The notes below the pieces were generated by a model. It was not told where the DNA came from and did not search any database. It saw nothing but the letters and a program-made list of their open reading frames with translations. Shown here one piece after another: positions 43,831-45,000 of a DNA stretch of 45,000 bases. The stretch is taken from NCBI RefSeq assembly GCF_029392675.1, contig NZ_CP113941.1:1-45000 (forward strand), in the 5' to 3' direction. The position numbers and the translations under genes are program-made. This DNA comes from Lactobacillus sp. ESL0684 (GTDB lineage: Bacteria; Bacillota; Bacilli; Lactobacillales; Lactobacillaceae). How positions within the stretch are numbered: position 1 is the first letter of the stretch; each line of letters opens with the position of its first letter.

Positions 43831-44937
43831 TTATCTTGAGACGAAAGTCCCTGGCTTAATGTATTGTAAAATATCATAACCCACGTCTTTTTCAGCATTT
43901 TCATTATCATTAGTTTGGTTTAGGAACATGACAATACCGTTTTGATTGTCAGTTGTTAATTGCACCCAACTACCAAAATGCAAATTATTAAGGCTACCAT
44001 AAGCTAGTTTTAGTGTGTCGTTTTTCTTCAAATACATGCCTCCAGAATAGTCATTTACTTTGCTATTTAGGTGGGTTAAGTAATTGAAGTTTTTCTTAGT
44101 TAAAATGGAACCATCACATAGTCCAACTTGAATTTTATAATAATCTGCTGGGGTAGAGAACAAATTACCCGCTCCAGGAATTTGAGAAGCAAGTGAACGT
44201 TTAACGTAACCGGCTTTTTGATAATTTTTGCCACCATTTGAATAATAGGAGATCGCATCCGTCATCCGATTAGGGATGTTTTGATACAAATATGTATTTT
44301 TTAAGCCAAGTGGTTTGATGATCCGCTTTTTGAGATTGGCTTCATATGATTGACCAGTAATTTGTCTAATGATACCGGCAAGCAGGATATAATTACTGTT
44401 GTTGTAATGATAGGTGCCGACTTTATCGGATGAAGCAGCGTTAATATTATTGACTACCCAATTAATTGCATTGGCTTCAGAGTAATTATAACCTCGATTG
44501 ATTTCGGTTTTAGTAGCCTTAATACCAGATGTGTGGGTCAATAAATTGCCAATCGAGATTTTATTGGAGTTTCTCAGAGTTGGATACCAACGGGAAATCT
44601 TGGTATATTGTGAAAGTTCAGGATTTTCATCAATTAGCTGAACGATCATTGCAGCAGTAACTACTTTTTGCAGAGATGCAGTTGGATAGACCACTTTAGC
44701 ATTGCCATTACCCAATTTTTTGCCATACCAGGCATAGCCGTAACTAACAGTTTGCACCTGACCGTCTTTAATTATAGCGACACTACCTCGCATGTGATGC
44801 TTTTTTAGGGTGTTTCTGACGAAGTTATATGTTTGGACTTGCTCGTTAGTTTGTGCTGCATTAACAGTAGTTGGTCGATAAAAGCTAGCAGCACTTCCAA
44901 AAAGTAATGCTGTTAATATGAAGAGTCTATGTTTCAA
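43831..44937 (-). CDS. Secreted serine hydrolase, beta-lactamase/class C PBP fold
   Basis: About 368 residues from a TTG start at 44937. A signal peptide (KHRLFILTALLFGSAAS) ends near VNAA-Q. The SxxK motif is SLQK in YPTASLQKVVTA, and YNNSNY is the YxN-type motif. LTHTSGI and GAGNLFSTPADY are the usual class C signature areas. It could be a D,D-carboxypeptidase or esterase at the cell surface. No wall anchor is seen. The TTG is preferred because the minus-strand AAGGAGC lies about 13 bases before it, but the frame is open to the window edge, so the start is uncertain. TATACT at 44982-44977 (minus) is a candidate -10. Confidence 0.82.
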   Translation of the reverse strand: MKHRLFILTALLFGSAASFYRPTTVNAAQTNEQVQTYNFVRNTLKKHHMRGSVAIIKDGQVQTVSYGYAWYGKKLGNGNAKVVYPTASLQKVVTAAMIVQLIDENPELSQYTKISRWYPTLRNSNKISIGNLLTHTSGIKATKTEINRGYNYSEANAINWVVNNINAASSDKVGTYHYNNSNYILLAGIIRQITGQSYEANLKKRIIKPLGLKNTYLYQNIPNRMTDAISYYSNGGKNYQKAGYVKRSLASQIPGAGNLFSTPADYYKIQVGLCDGSILTKKNFNYLTHLNSKVNDYSGGMYLKKNDTLKLAYGSLNNLHFGSWVQLTTDNQNGIVMFLNQTNDNENAEKDVGYDILQYIKPGTFVSR

Positions 44938-45000
44938 GATTAAAAATGTGCTCCTTATATAGAAAATATTATTTTTAGTATAGAATACTAGTGTTAACAA

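Overview
The window is AT-rich Firmicute DNA that starts at the TTG start codon of dnaA. The order dnaA-dnaN-yaaA-recF-gyrB-gyrA-rpsF-ssb-rpsR-gdpP-rplI-dnaB marks it as the right-hand side of a chromosomal replication origin. The D-lactate dehydrogenase, the SLAP-type cell-wall repeats, the adenosylcobalamin-dependent ribonucleotide reductase and the cobalamin-type ECF S-component all point to Lactobacillus in the narrow sense (acidophilus/delbrueckii group). I cannot name the species from the sequence alone.

Layout. Positions 1-14.1 kb hold the replication and ribosomal core on the plus strand. It includes an oriC unwinding region between dnaA and dnaN, with DnaA-box-like sites and a DnaA-trio tract. 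At 14.2-17.5 kb are a CsbD-like small protein, a parS-like site, a DUF2974 hydrolase, an MgtC-type membrane protein, tRNA-Thr(AGT) and a GNAT acetyltransferase. At 17.5-26 kb is an accessory stretch of secreted proteins (a matrixin-like metalloprotease, a SLAP-CAP protein and an unknown basic protein) mixed with regulator/oxidoreductase pairs (MerR/aldo-keto reductase, TetR/quinone-oxidoreductase-like) and an MFS exporter. At 26-28 kb are two more oxidoreductases. At 28-31.7 kb lies a compact minus-strand vitamin B12 cassette: the class II ribonucleotide reductase, a secreted DUF4430 protein, an ECF S-component and a PduO-type adenosyltransferase, behind a promoter with two NrdR-box-like sites. 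At 32-34 kb are a small membrane protein, a HAD hydrolase and proC. At 34-38.5 kb is a divergent trehalose locus (PTS EIIABC / treR-treC) with operators placed in the promoter spacers. At 38.5-45 kb are ldhD, exoA, a SauUSI-like PLD-helicase-DUF3427 protein, a 200-bp element with inverted-repeat ends, and a secreted beta-lactamase-fold serine hydrolase.

How the parts work together. The origin genes supply initiation, clamp, gyrase, helicase and SSB. Scattered across the window are two perfect and two near-perfect copies of the palindrome ATTTCCCGGGAAAT, the published Noc-binding site of Bacillus, plus one 15/16 parS match. This suggests that chromosome-segregation and nucleoid-occlusion landmarks are written into ordinary genes near the origin. 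The B12 cassette looks like a complete capture, import, activation and use unit feeding DNA precursor synthesis. The trehalose locus imports trehalose as trehalose-6-phosphate and hydrolyses it, and the product would feed the lactate fermentation in which LdhD acts.

Most plus-strand core genes are ordinary. The points most worth a second look are the Noc/parS-like sites, the DUF4430-containing B12 operon, the SauUSI-like enzyme, the 200-bp inverted-repeat element, a pair of covarying 50-nt terminator repeats, and an unusual leucine in the quinolone-determining region of GyrA.
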